Shown here: in pieces, positions 10,402-17,949 of the stretch
Position numbering within the stretch: the first letter of the stretch is position 1
How the letters are laid out: every line of letters starts with the position of its first letter
Virus record (IMG/VR): IMGVR_UViG_3300032242_000215
Location: 1 to 24,208 of that record
Length of the DNA stretch: 24,208 nt
Direction: 5' to 3' (one strand)
Source of the DNA: a virus
Program-made: the position numbers and the translations under genes
Notes under the pieces: model-generated
What the model saw: the letters and a program-made list of their open reading frames with translations, nothing else
The model's database searches: none
What the model was told of the DNA's origin: nothing

Positions 10402-11826
10402 ATGGCTATTTGGGATATTTTCTCCAAAAAAAAGATTACTGCCTCAAGACCTTTACAATCGGTTTTACCAATGACTGGTCCTTTGGGTTCTGCAGTTTCA
10501 ATAAATAGAGGCATAGTAACTTGGCAGGGTGCCGATGCTCAATCTTTTGTTAATGATGGTTATTGTAATAATGATATAGTTTATTCAATTGTTAAACTTA
10601 TTACTGATAAAGCAAGACTTGCTCCATTTAATGTTTTTAAGGTTATTAATGAACCCGCTGCAAAAAAATATAAGGCTTTAATGAGCCAACCAGAAAAGAT
10701 TAAAAATTGGAAAGAAATTTTAGAATTAAGAACGAAAGCATTTGAAGAATATTCAGGTGATGCAAGATTAAACGAATTATTAAAGCATCCAAATGATGAA
10801 GATTCTTGGGCAGACGTTGTAGAACAATGGTGTGCTTTTAAATTAGTTACAGGTAATTCTTTTGTTTATGGTCGTCTTATTGAAGGTGGTGCAAATATGG
10901 GTAAACCTTTATCTATTAACGTTCTACCTGCTCAATATATGGCTATAATAGCTAATGTGGAAGTATTTCCTCCACAAGTTGCTGGATACCAACTTTACTT
11001 TGGTAAACTTTGGTCATTTAAAAGAGAAGAAATTTTACACGATAAATATTTTAACCCGCAGTGGAATATCACAGGTAATCAACTTTATGGTCAATCTCCT
11101 TTAAAAGCCGCATCTAGGACTTTAACTAGAAGCAACGAAGCAAAAACTGCTGCGGTATCAGCTTTCCAAAATGGTGGACCTGCTGGAGTGTTGTTTATGA
11201 ACGATGATAGATTTGACCCAATAAGTGGAGCAGACCAAGCACAAGCATTAAAGAAATCAGTTAGTGAAAAAGCAGGTTCTACAAACTATAATCAAATAGC
11301 AGTATCTGGGTATAAAGTAGATTGGAAAGAAATAGGATTAAGCCCTGTTGAATTGGGCATCCTTGAATCTGAAAAGTGGGATATGGTTTCGCTTTGTAAT
11401 GTTTATGGAGTACCTAGTCAACTGATGAATGATTCATTGAATAAAACTTATAACAATCAACAAGAAGGCGAGAAGGCATTAACTTTACGTTGTGCTATCC
11501 CTTTATTGAATGAAATAAGAGATGACTTTAACAAGAAATTGCACACAGATTGGGGATATGCAAATCAACAAGATATATTTATTGATTACGATTTAACTGT
11601 TTACCAAGAACTTGAAGCAAATAAGACTGAACAAGTAGCTTGGTTAGATAAGGCTTGGTGGTTAACTCCTAAGCAAAAATATGAGGAAATGGGTATGGAA
11701 ATTCCTGATTATGTGGATCAAACTGAACTAGAAAAACTTTACATTCCTAGCAATATTGCAACAATTGACACTTTTGCACCTTTGGAAGTACCAAAGAATC
11801 TTAATGAACTTTTAAATAATAAATAA
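10402..11826 (+). CDS. HK97-type phage portal protein
   Basis: The 474-residue protein has the portal layout: an N-terminal segment ending in NDIVYSIVKLITDKARLAPF (58-77), a stem and clip region with WCAFKLVTGNSFVYGRLIEG, the LWSFKREEILHDKYFNPQW strand, and the SPLKAASRTLTRSNEAKTAA helix typical of phage_portal (PF04860). The late part, VYGVPSQLMNDSLNKTYNNQ, is the most conserved family motif. Twelve copies form the vertex through which TerL packs DNA. The gene ends one base into the next start (TAATG). Confidence 0.93.
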   Translation: MAIWDIFSKKKITASRPLQSVLPMTGPLGSAVSINRGIVTWQGADAQSFVNDGYCNNDIVYSIVKLITDKARLAPFNVFKVINEPAAKKYKALMSQPEKIKNWKEILELRTKAFEEYSGDARLNELLKHPNDEDSWADVVEQWCAFKLVTGNSFVYGRLIEGGANMGKPLSINVLPAQYMAIIANVEVFPPQVAGYQLYFGKLWSFKREEILHDKYFNPQWNITGNQLYGQSPLKAASRTLTRSNEAKTAAVSAFQNGGPAGVLFMNDDRFDPISGADQAQALKKSVSEKAGSTNYNQIAVSGYKVDWKEIGLSPVELGILESEKWDMVSLCNVYGVPSQLMNDSLNKTYNNQQEGEKALTLRCAIPLLNEIRDDFNKKLHTDWGYANQQDIFIDYDLTVYQELEANKTEQVAWLDKAWWLTPKQKYEEMGMEIPDYVDQTELEKLYIPSNIATIDTFAPLEVPKNLNELLNNK

Positions 11827-12329
11827 TGATAAACGATTTAGAAAAACAAATTAGCCAATTAGAGGCACAATTTAAAGCAGCAAAAGCATTTAGTGATGTT
11901 GAAATGTCTGAACCAATTGAGCAAGTAGAAAACCCAAATGAACCAAACGAAGACACTCCACAAGATAATTTTGCGGATTTTGTAGGTTATTTAAAATCTT
12001 CATTTGACCAAGCCGTTGTATGGCATCATCAAACAAATGTTTATTCAATGCACAAAGCTTTAAATAGCTTTTACGATGGCATTTTAGATTTAACAGACGG
12101 ATTAGTTGAAAGCGTTAGCGGTATTTATGGTCGTCCAGTTGATTATGCAATTATTCAACCAATGAACTATCAAAACCCTGAGCAAGTAATGGCATACTTC
12201 CAAGCTTGTTATGCAGAAATTCAAGATGATAGAACAACGATTTATCAAGAAACTTGGATACAAAACCAAGTAGATGAAATTGCTACTTTATTTGCAGAAA
12301 CTATTTATTTGCTATCATTAAATAAATAA
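11826..12329 (+). CDS. Ferritin/Dps-like four-helix protein in the head module
   Basis: The 167-residue protein has an acidic N-terminal tail (1-48) and a helical domain. AVVWHHQTNVYSMHKALNSF (63-82) followed by YDGILDLTDGLVES (83-96) matches the Dps/ferritin-like pattern of His on one helix and Asp/Glu (DxxDxxxE) on the next, as in the phage-associated DUF5856 family. Helices at 117-132 and 145-163 complete the bundle. Coupled by TAATG overlaps to the portal and MuF genes, it is probably made with the head proteins. It may be packaged or bind DNA; iron oxidation is not shown. Confidence 0.68.
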   Translation: MINDLEKQISQLEAQFKAAKAFSDVEMSEPIEQVENPNEPNEDTPQDNFADFVGYLKSSFDQAVVWHHQTNVYSMHKALNSFYDGILDLTDGLVESVSGIYGRPVDYAIIQPMNYQNPEQVMAYFQACYAEIQDDRTTIYQETWIQNQVDEIATLFAETIYLLSLNK

Positions 12330-13198
12330 TGAACCAATACAAGAAATTGTATGCAAGAGCACTCAAGACGTATTCCCCTAAGTTTAAAAAAGAACTTCAA
12401 GCACAGGTGGATGCGTTTTGTCGTACCCAGTCATTAGAGGATTTGCCCACAAAAGGCTTAAAACAGACGATTTATTCGCTTCACATAGCAATGGGTACAC
12501 AAATGGCAGATAATGCCTACAAAGGGCTAAAAAAGGGCTTAAAATCTAATTTACCAAATGAGCATAAAGGATATTTTAGTGATTTATGGCAAAGTGTTAT
12601 AATTCGTTACTTAGATTACAAGGGTTTGGGACAACTTATAAAGGATATTACCGACACTACTAAACAACAAATTCAACGCTATCTTAAAAAAGGAATTGAG
12701 CAAGGATTAACATTGCAACAAACAATTAAGAATTTAAAAACGGAAGGGATTACTGATTATCGTGCCGAACTTATCGCAAGAACTGAAACCGCAAAAGCTG
12801 CCAATACAGGTTCAGTAATTGGAGCAATTTCCACAGGATTAAGAACAAACAAGATTTGGATTAGTACGTTAGATAAACGTACAAGAATTATACCTAGAGA
12901 TAAGAATGACCATTATCATATGTATGGAATACAAGTGCCAATTGATTCAAAATTTGAAGTGCCTAGTTTAGATAATTTAGGATTTGAGTATATGGATTAT
13001 CCAGGTGATTTTCACGCATCCGCAGGAAACGTTTGCAATTGCCGTTGCACAATAGGTTATCAAGTCGTAAAAGATGCAAATAATGATTATGTAACCTATG
13101 ACACAAATCCGCCAAAAGGAGATATGGGAAAGATATGGAGTTTATTAAATGATAAAAACAATAATGACATTTATTCTTTAATTTCTCAAGCATTATAA
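12329..13198 (+). CDS. MuF/SPP1 gp7-like head morphogenesis protein
   Basis: The 289-residue protein matches phage Mu F (PF04233). A helical N-terminus leads to GLTLQQTIKNLKTEGITDYR and AELIARTETAKAANTGSVIG, the conserved RxELIARTE helix. The end has DKRTRIIPRDKNDHYHMYGI and YPGDFHASAGNVCNCRC, the Asp/His/Cys pattern of the family. MuF proteins bind the portal and are carried inside the capsid, helping head assembly and DNA ejection. Position directly after the portal and Dps-like genes is normal. No toxin domain is fused at the C-terminus. Confidence 0.88.
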   Translation: MNQYKKLYARALKTYSPKFKKELQAQVDAFCRTQSLEDLPTKGLKQTIYSLHIAMGTQMADNAYKGLKKGLKSNLPNEHKGYFSDLWQSVIIRYLDYKGLGQLIKDITDTTKQQIQRYLKKGIEQGLTLQQTIKNLKTEGITDYRAELIARTETAKAANTGSVIGAISTGLRTNKIWISTLDKRTRIIPRDKNDHYHMYGIQVPIDSKFEVPSLDNLGFEYMDYPGDFHASAGNVCNCRCTIGYQVVKDANNDYVTYDTNPPKGDMGKIWSLLNDKNNNDIYSLISQAL

Positions 13199-13206
13199 AA
13201 AAATTA

Positions 13207-13214
13207 TAACTTTG
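13207..13214 (+). promoter_or_regulatory. -7 promoter element before the prohead protease
   Basis: TAACTTTG matches TAnnTTTG and ends 4 nt before ATG 13219. A TTTC at 13182-13185, 21 nt upstream, is a weak -33 candidate. The transcript would be nearly leaderless and would cover protease and major capsid up to the terminator at 15034. Confidence 0.48.
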
Positions 13215-13218
13215 TTAT

Positions 13219-13920
13219 ATGGGTAAAATACAATTAAAAGATATTAACGATTCTATAATGGACGTTAGTACAAAGACAAGAACTGTAAAAGCAGTATGGT
13301 CAAGAATGAATAATGTTGATTTAGACAACGATATTATTGTTCCTGAAGCATTCACAAAGACATTAACTGAACGTGGACCAAAGGCTAAGAATATGATTTG
13401 GTCTTTAGTTGATCATAAAGCCGATATGAACCACGTAATAGGTAAACCTAGTGAACTTTATGTTGATGGCGACAAATTAGTAGCCGTTACTCAAATAGTA
13501 AAAACACAAGCAGGAGAAGATTTAATTAAACTTTACGATGCTGGGTTAATCAATCAACATTCAATTGGGTTTAGCACAATCAAACAAACAGAAGAAAAAA
13601 GTGGAGTAAGAACAATTAGTGAATTAAAACTTTACGAAGGTTCTGCAGTATTGTGGGGTGCTAATCCTGAAACCCCTACTTTGGGTTTTAAATCAGAAAA
13701 CAAAGAATCATTATCTTTGCGTTTAGAAAATCTATTAAAGGCAATTACTAAAGGGAATTATTCCGATAGTACTTATCAATTAATGGAATCCGAAATAAAG
13801 AGAATACAGCAATCTTTATTGACAATCACTCAACCCGCAGCAGCAGTCGAGCCGAAATCAACAGAAGAAACTGATATTTTCAAAGCAATTAAACAATTTA
13901 ATCAATTATTCAAAAAGTAA
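13219..13920 (+). CDS. HK97-type prohead protease
   Basis: The 233-residue protein has the herpesvirus-like S78 protease fold. RTVKAVWSRMNNVDLDNDII and VPEAFTKTL open the core, WSLVDHKADMNHVIGKP (61-77) holds the catalytic His66, and INQHSIGFST (111-120) the catalytic Ser115. ELKLYEGSAVLWGANPETPT follows, the usual end of the domain. The remaining 75 residues are helical and may act as scaffold. It trims the N-terminus of the capsid protein during maturation. It ends 2 nt before the capsid gene. Confidence 0.92.
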   Translation: MGKIQLKDINDSIMDVSTKTRTVKAVWSRMNNVDLDNDIIVPEAFTKTLTERGPKAKNMIWSLVDHKADMNHVIGKPSELYVDGDKLVAVTQIVKTQAGEDLIKLYDAGLINQHSIGFSTIKQTEEKSGVRTISELKLYEGSAVLWGANPETPTLGFKSENKESLSLRLENLLKAITKGNYSDSTYQLMESEIKRIQQSLLTITQPAAAVEPKSTEETDIFKAIKQFNQLFKK

Positions 13921-13922
13921 AA

Positions 13923-15008
13923 ATGGAAAATTTAGACTTAATTAAAGAGATGGCTGAAAATGTGAAGGGATTCGCAGGTCAAATCGAAGATGTAAAATCA
14001 TCTGTAAGCGTCGTTAAAGACGAAATGCAAAAGCAAATTGATAATGCTTTCGCTGCACAAAAAAAAGCTACTGCTTCAAAAGAAGTAAAATTCTTTGATG
14101 AATTAGTATCTGAAAAAATGGAAGGTCGTTTAGAAGAAATGGAAAACACTTTGAAAAAAGGTGGTAAATTCCGTCTTGAAATGCCTGAAGCAAAAACAAT
14201 GACTATTTCTGGTAACGTAACTGGTAATCCTGTAACTACCTATTCTCAACGTCAAGCTATTCAACCAGCACAATTAGTAAACTTTCGTGATTTAGTACCA
14301 ACTGTAAGAAGCGAAAGCGGTCTTTACACTTTCTACAAAGAGAACACTGGTTTAACTAACAACATTGCTGCTCAAACTGAAGGTTCATTAAAAGGTGCTA
14401 ACGATTATAGCTTAACTGAAACTAAGATTGTAAACTCTTACATCGCAGGTTTCTCTCGTTTCTCTAAGCAAATGATGAAATCTTTGCCTTTCTTATCACA
14501 AACTTTGCCAAGAATGTTGCAAAGAGATTTCTTTAAATCTGAAAATGCTTCTTTCTTTACAACTGTAAGTGCTGCTGCAACTGGAACTACAACTACAACT
14601 GAAACTGTTGATTTAAAGCAATTAGTTCAATTGATAGCTAACCAAAAAGCTGCTAACTTCAATCCATCTTTCATTTTAGTATCTCCTCCTCAACAAGCTA
14701 GAATCTTGATTGATACAATCAATGCTGGTTACTATGTAGGTTCTGGTAGTGTACAAATTGGAACTGGTGGCGACATCACTATTTGGGGTGTACCTGTTCT
14801 TTCAGCAACTTGGGTTACTGATAACAAAGCTTTAGTAATTGATGCTGATTACATCGAAAGAGTAGAAGTAGAAGGAATTGCAATCGAATTCTCTTATGAG
14901 GATAGCGACAACTTCCAAAAGAACTTAGTAACTGCTCGTATCGAGTGTTATGAGGCAATTAACTTAATGTTGCCAGGTTCTGCTATCTATGCTGCTTTGA
15001 ATCCTTAA
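13923..15008 (+). CDS. Major capsid protein, HK97 fold
   Basis: The 361-residue protein begins with a helical delta-domain (LIKEMAENVKGFAGQIEDVK onward, about residues 1-70) expected to be removed by the protease. GNPVTTYSQRQAIQPAQLVN and FRDLVPTVRSESGLYTFYKE match phage_capsid (PF05065), as do SFILVSPPQQARIL and the GVPVLSAT strand. The segment around MPEAKTMTISGNVTGN is a plausible cleavage zone. Codons differ from neighbours: CGT for Arg, AAC, TTC and GGT are frequent, as expected for the most abundant virion protein. A terminator follows 26 nt after the stop. Confidence 0.93.
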   Translation: MENLDLIKEMAENVKGFAGQIEDVKSSVSVVKDEMQKQIDNAFAAQKKATASKEVKFFDELVSEKMEGRLEEMENTLKKGGKFRLEMPEAKTMTISGNVTGNPVTTYSQRQAIQPAQLVNFRDLVPTVRSESGLYTFYKENTGLTNNIAAQTEGSLKGANDYSLTETKIVNSYIAGFSRFSKQMMKSLPFLSQTLPRMLQRDFFKSENASFFTTVSAAATGTTTTTETVDLKQLVQLIANQKAANFNPSFILVSPPQQARILIDTINAGYYVGSGSVQIGTGGDITIWGVPVLSATWVTDNKALVIDADYIERVEVEGIAIEFSYEDSDNFQKNLVTARIECYEAINLMLPGSAIYAALNP

Positions 15009-15033
15009 TTCTTATAGTTAGATATATAAATTA

Positions 15034-15062
15034 CCCTCTACTTAAAACGTAGGGGGTTTTTT
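15034..15062 (+). terminator. Rho-independent terminator after the capsid gene
   Basis: CCCTCTAC (15034-15041) pairs with GTAGGGGG (15049-15056) with one T-G wobble, loop TTAAAAC, followed by six T. It separates the capsid transcript from the connector/tail unit. Confidence 0.88.
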
Positions 15063-15075
15063 ATTATAATTAATG

Positions 15076-15083
15076 TAAATTTG
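15076..15083 (+). promoter_or_regulatory. -7 promoter element before the connector/tail operon
   Basis: TAAATTTG matches TAnnTTTG and lies between the terminator and ATG 15097, which is 13 nt downstream. No good -33 TTTG is visible because the terminator is in its place. Its position right after a terminator supports a real promoter. Confidence 0.5.
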
Positions 15084-15096
15084 TAAAAAAGAAAAT

Positions 15097-15642
15097 ATGT
15101 CGTTCTATAATTATTTAATTGACTATACTTTACAATATAATGGCGAAGTAACAGAACCAGTTACACTTGCAGAGGCTAAAAACTATTGTCGTGTATCAAC
15201 TTCATCTGACGATGCACTTATAACAGATTTAATTACTCAAGCTAGAGAAGCAGTAGAAAAAGCAACTGGATTGTGTATTATACCTAGAACAGTAACTGCT
15301 TGGTTTAACAATCCTAGCGGTAATTTCCAACTACCTTATGGTCCTATGCAGTATTTTTTAAGTATGCAAGATGCAGGTGGAAATGAAGTTGTCCCTCCAA
15401 CATATAACATAATCGGTAGTCAATTCCCTACTGTTATTTTCCCTATTTGGAATGGATTGAAGGCAACATATCAATCTGGGTACGATTGTGTCCCTAAAGA
15501 CCTTAAAACGGCTATTTTGGACCAAATAGACTTCGATTATGAGAATAGAGGAGCAGATATAGAAAGATACGATCAAACAGGTGTTTGTCAAAAGGCTTGG
15601 AGAGCTTGTCAAAGATATACTAGAACTAGTCCAATATTATAA
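15097..15642 (+). CDS. Head-tail connector (phage gp6-like)
   Basis: The 181-residue protein has the gp6-like connector motif: PVTLAEAKNYCRVSTSSDDA then LITDLITQAREAVEKATGLC (residues about 21-58), two helices packed at the portal, followed by strands (RTVTAWFNNPSGNFQLP, YGPMQYFLSMQ) and ATYQSGYDCVPKDLKTAILD. This matches PF05135-type proteins, which form the first ring below the portal. The C-terminal KAWRACQRYTRTSPIL is ordinary. It starts the tail operon behind the promoter at 15076. Confidence 0.85.
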   Translation: MSFYNYLIDYTLQYNGEVTEPVTLAEAKNYCRVSTSSDDALITDLITQAREAVEKATGLCIIPRTVTAWFNNPSGNFQLPYGPMQYFLSMQDAGGNEVVPPTYNIIGSQFPTVIFPIWNGLKATYQSGYDCVPKDLKTAILDQIDFDYENRGADIERYDQTGVCQKAWRACQRYTRTSPIL

Positions 15643-15643
15643 A

Positions 15644-15985
15644 ATGCAAATAGGTCAAAAAAAAGGCAGAAACGTTAATTCATCAACGATGACTCGTAGG
15701 GCAGATTTATACGCATCAACGACCACAAGTGATGGGGAAGGTGGATATACTACGGCTTTTACCTTGCAAGAAACAGTTTGGGGAGATTTTAGACCTGCTC
15801 ATAGCATTAGAACTTTGCTAGAAGATGAAAAGACTTTTTATCAAGATGCTAAACTTTTTATTCGTTATGGCACTACAATTAGCGAAGAATATCAAGTTTA
15901 TGTAGAAGGCAAAATGTACACTATTCAATCAATAAATGATGTTGACAATGCTCATCGTTTCTTAGAAATCAATTTTTATGGCTAG
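15644..15985 (+). CDS. Head closure / head-tail adaptor protein
   Basis: The 113-residue protein fits the phage head-tail joining family (PF05521; SPP1 gp16-like): MTRRADLYASTTTSDGEGGY, then TVWGDFRPAHSIRTLLEDEK, and the strand pair FIRYGTTISEEYQVYVEGKM with YTIQSINDVDNAHRFLEINF. It is a small beta-barrel that plugs the filled head. The frame extends upstream to 15581 inside the connector gene, but ATG 15644, two bases after the connector stop, gives the standard length. It overlaps the next gene by 8 nt. Confidence 0.82.
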   Translation: MQIGQKKGRNVNSSTMTRRADLYASTTTSDGEGGYTTAFTLQETVWGDFRPAHSIRTLLEDEKTFYQDAKLFIRYGTTISEEYQVYVEGKMYTIQSINDVDNAHRFLEINFYG

Positions 15986-16403
15986 TGAAATGAATGTTTT
16001 TGGTATTGATAAACTTATAACTGAATTGAAAAATTATAGTGAAAAAGTTAATATTGACATAAATAATTCAGTAAAAGCAGCAGCTTTAAACGTTGAAAGT
16101 AGAGCAAAAATGGATTGCCCAGTAGATATGGGAACATTAAGAGCCTCAATAAATACAAGACCAATAAAAGATGATGAAGGTTATGGGTATGAAGTTTTTA
16201 CACCTTTAGAATATGCACCTTATGTTGAATTTGGAACAGGGACTAGGGTGTCAATCCTAACAGGATATGAAGAATACGCTAGACAATTCAAAGGTCAAAA
16301 ATCAATAGTGGGTATGAATGCTCAACCTTATTTAATACCTAACTTTGAAATGGAGAAAATGGCATTAATTGAAAATATAAAAAAAATAATAGGAAATGTA
16401 TAA
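15978..16403 (+). CDS. HK97 gp10-family tail component
   Basis: The 141-residue protein has the gp10 pattern: GIDKLITELKNYSEKVN, then VKAAALNVESRAKMDCPVDM and GTLRASINTRP (about residues 31-59), followed by YAPYVEFGTGTR, the family signature. It is a neck or tail-completion protein found between head-closure and tail-terminator genes, the order seen here. It overlaps both neighbours by 8 nt. Confidence 0.9.
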   Translation: MASEMNVFGIDKLITELKNYSEKVNIDINNSVKAAALNVESRAKMDCPVDMGTLRASINTRPIKDDEGYGYEVFTPLEYAPYVEFGTGTRVSILTGYEEYARQFKGQKSIVGMNAQPYLIPNFEMEKMALIENIKKIIGNV

Positions 16404-16803
16404 TCCTAACGTAGATATAAAAAAATGGTTTTATACCACATTAACTTCAGCTACTGGATTAGGGGTTTATGATGGTATTGCACCAATGACGGCAGGAAAT
16501 GAATATCTAATTTTAACAGGCAGAACATCAAGCCAAGTACAAGGCAAGAATGGATATACAAATACATTAGTGTTTATTATAGACATTGTTACAAAAAATG
16601 CTAACTTTGGCTTTAAACGTGCTGAAGAAATTAGCAATTTGATTTTAAGTGCTATAAATTCTGATACTACAATAACACTACCCGCAGGATGGAAAGCGTC
16701 TAGTTTAAGTGTTGCAGGAATCAGAAATTTACAAGCTTTAAACCCACTTGACAACGTATTCAGGACTTTAATAACATATAATTTAACAATAACTCAAAAT
16801 TAA
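16396..16803 (+). CDS. Tail terminator/completion protein (DUF3168-like)
   Basis: The 135-residue protein sits in the usual tail-terminator position between gp10 and the tail tube. It has an N-terminal helix (VDIKKWFYTTLTSATGLGVY), then strands (NEYLILTGRTSSQVQ, YTNTLVFIIDIVTKN), a helix (FGFKRAEEISNLILSAINSD) and a final strand (NVFRTLITYNLTITQ), the fold of DUF3168 and lambda gpU-type proteins. It should cap the tail tube at the head end. The call depends on fold pattern and order rather than on a sharp motif. Confidence 0.75.
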   Translation: MYNPNVDIKKWFYTTLTSATGLGVYDGIAPMTAGNEYLILTGRTSSQVQGKNGYTNTLVFIIDIVTKNANFGFKRAEEISNLILSAINSDTTITLPAGWKASSLSVAGIRNLQALNPLDNVFRTLITYNLTITQN

Positions 16804-16809
16804 AATAAA

Positions 16810-17262
16810 ATGGCAGAATCTAAAGTATCAGCTAGAAGTTACCTATTATTCGCAGATGCAACAAATAGTGGCACATATGCAGTAGTAGCTTGTTTAACTT
16901 CAAACTCTATTACATCAAGTAATAATGTAATCGATGCATCTTCTAAATGTGGAGATGACTACGAACCAGGACCAAATTTCAAACAATCTATCAAAGCAGA
17001 AGGATTTGCAATTGATCAAACAGGAACACCTAGCAAGGATTCTTATAATTTGCTTTATTCTTTGCATATTGCTAAAACTAAATTTGCTATCAAAATGGGA
17101 CCATCAACTCCTGTAACTGGTAACGTAGTTTATGGCGGTACTGCTGGTGATTTAGTATTTATTTCTAATTGGGATTTAACTGCTCCTGATAAAGAAGATG
17201 TGAAGTTTACTGCAACTTTTGAAGTAGTAGTTCCTCCATTAACTCAAGTAACAACTTTATAA
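16810..17262 (+). CDS. Major tail tube protein
   Basis: The 150-residue protein resembles the TP901-1-type tail tube family: VVACLTSNSITSSNNVIDAS, FKQSIKAEGFAIDQTG, SLHIAKTKFAIKMG, and DLVFISNWDLTAPDKEDVKF with FTATFEVV at the end, alternating strands of a tube beta-sandwich. Its place before the chaperone and tape measure genes is decisive. It polymerises into the tail tube. The N-terminal ACLTSN and later strands resemble the middle domain of the tip protein at 22275-23435. Confidence 0.85.
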   Translation: MAESKVSARSYLLFADATNSGTYAVVACLTSNSITSSNNVIDASSKCGDDYEPGPNFKQSIKAEGFAIDQTGTPSKDSYNLLYSLHIAKTKFAIKMGPSTPVTGNVVYGGTAGDLVFISNWDLTAPDKEDVKFTATFEVVVPPLTQVTTL

Positions 17263-17275
17263 AAAACTAAAAACT

Positions 17276-17638
17276 ATGTTTGAATTAAGACTGAACAACA
17301 ACACAATCCATTTAAAGTGGGGAACTTGGGCTATGCGTGAGTTTTGCAAAGAATACGATATTACTTTAGAAAAGTATTTTGAAATTCTAGCTACCTCACA
17401 AAAAGACATTAGCGTAATTATTAAACTTTTTTATATTGGTTACAAGTCCGCTTGTATTAGTAAAAAAGAAGAAATAATTTACACTGAAGATGATGTTTGC
17501 GAATGGATTGATGAAATAGGCTCTATTTTCAAGGCTGATGGAGAATTAGTAGAATACTTTAAGTATATACTTGCAGCCACTAATCTTGATGTTAGTGGTC
17601 CAAAAGAAACCGAGAAAAAAAAAGCCTCAAAAAGTTAA
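17276..17638 (+). CDS. Tail assembly chaperone, short form (gpG-like)
   Basis: The 120-residue protein starts at ATG 17276 and is helical: IHLKWGTWAMREFCKEYDIT, LEKYFEILATSQKD, DDVCEWIDEIGSIFKAD, the pattern of Bacteroidota tail assembly chaperones. It coats the tape measure during tail assembly. Its last codons contain nine A (17615-17623) and it stops soon after at TAA 17636. The next frame, -1 relative to it, is open through the stop region, so a fraction of ribosomes should make a longer product. The gene is located between tail tube and tape measure, as expected. Confidence 0.85.
   Translation: MFELRLNNNTIHLKWGTWAMREFCKEYDITLEKYFEILATSQKDISVIIKLFYIGYKSACISKKEEIIYTEDDVCEWIDEIGSIFKADGELVEYFKYILAATNLDVSGPKETEKKKASKS
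17615..17624 (+). other. Predicted -1 ribosomal frameshift site (A9G)
   Basis: Nine A followed by G lie in the frame GAG-AAA-AAA-AAA-GCC, so both tRNAs can re-pair after slipping back one base. The -1 frame is open from here to 17943. The position, between a gpG-like gene and the tape measure, is that of the conserved frameshift of tailed phages. No clear downstream stem-loop is seen. Confidence 0.75.
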
Positions 17639-17943
17639 CTTGGGATGATATTTTAGTTAAGGCTGCTGAATGTGGAATAAGACCAAGCGAATTTTGGGAA
17701 ATGACTTGGAAAGATTATTGTATTATCGTTTTGGGAACAGAACGAAAAGAAGTAAATGAATGGGCGAGGACACGAAACCTCGCCTATATTATATACCTAA
17801 GTAATAGTTCAGATAAGCATCCTAAATCATTAACTTCATTTTGGCATATTCCACAAATAGATGATGTAGAAGAACCTGAACAAGAAGAATATTTATCAAG
17901 TGACCAACTTTTACGAACTTTGGAACTATACGGAGTAAATTAA
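17623..17943 (+). CDS. Tail assembly chaperone frameshift extension (gpT-like)
   Basis: After slipping at the A-run, translation continues in the -1 frame with LTWDDILVKAAECGIRPSEF and WEMTWKDYCIIVLG, the classic T-domain sequence of tail chaperones (a TWDDI..A.E.GI...FW.MT pattern). It ends at the stop 17941-17943, giving a fusion of about 222 residues. An ATG at 17701 in the same frame could be called as a separate 80-residue gene, but the conserved motif begins well upstream of it with no start codon, which supports fusion. The T part recruits the tail tube to the chaperone-coated tape measure. Confidence 0.82.
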   Translation, partial: SLKKLTWDDILVKAAECGIRPSEFWEMTWKDYCIIVLGTERKEVNEWARTRNLAYIIYLSNSSDKHPKSLTSFWHIPQIDDVEEPEQEEYLSSDQLLRTLELYGVN

Positions 17944-17949
17944 TAAAAT

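Noticed and set aside
17701-17943. Separate 80-residue gene between chaperone and tape measure
   Set aside because: The conserved domain starts upstream without a start codon and is in the -1 frame of the chaperone, so a frameshift product explains it better.
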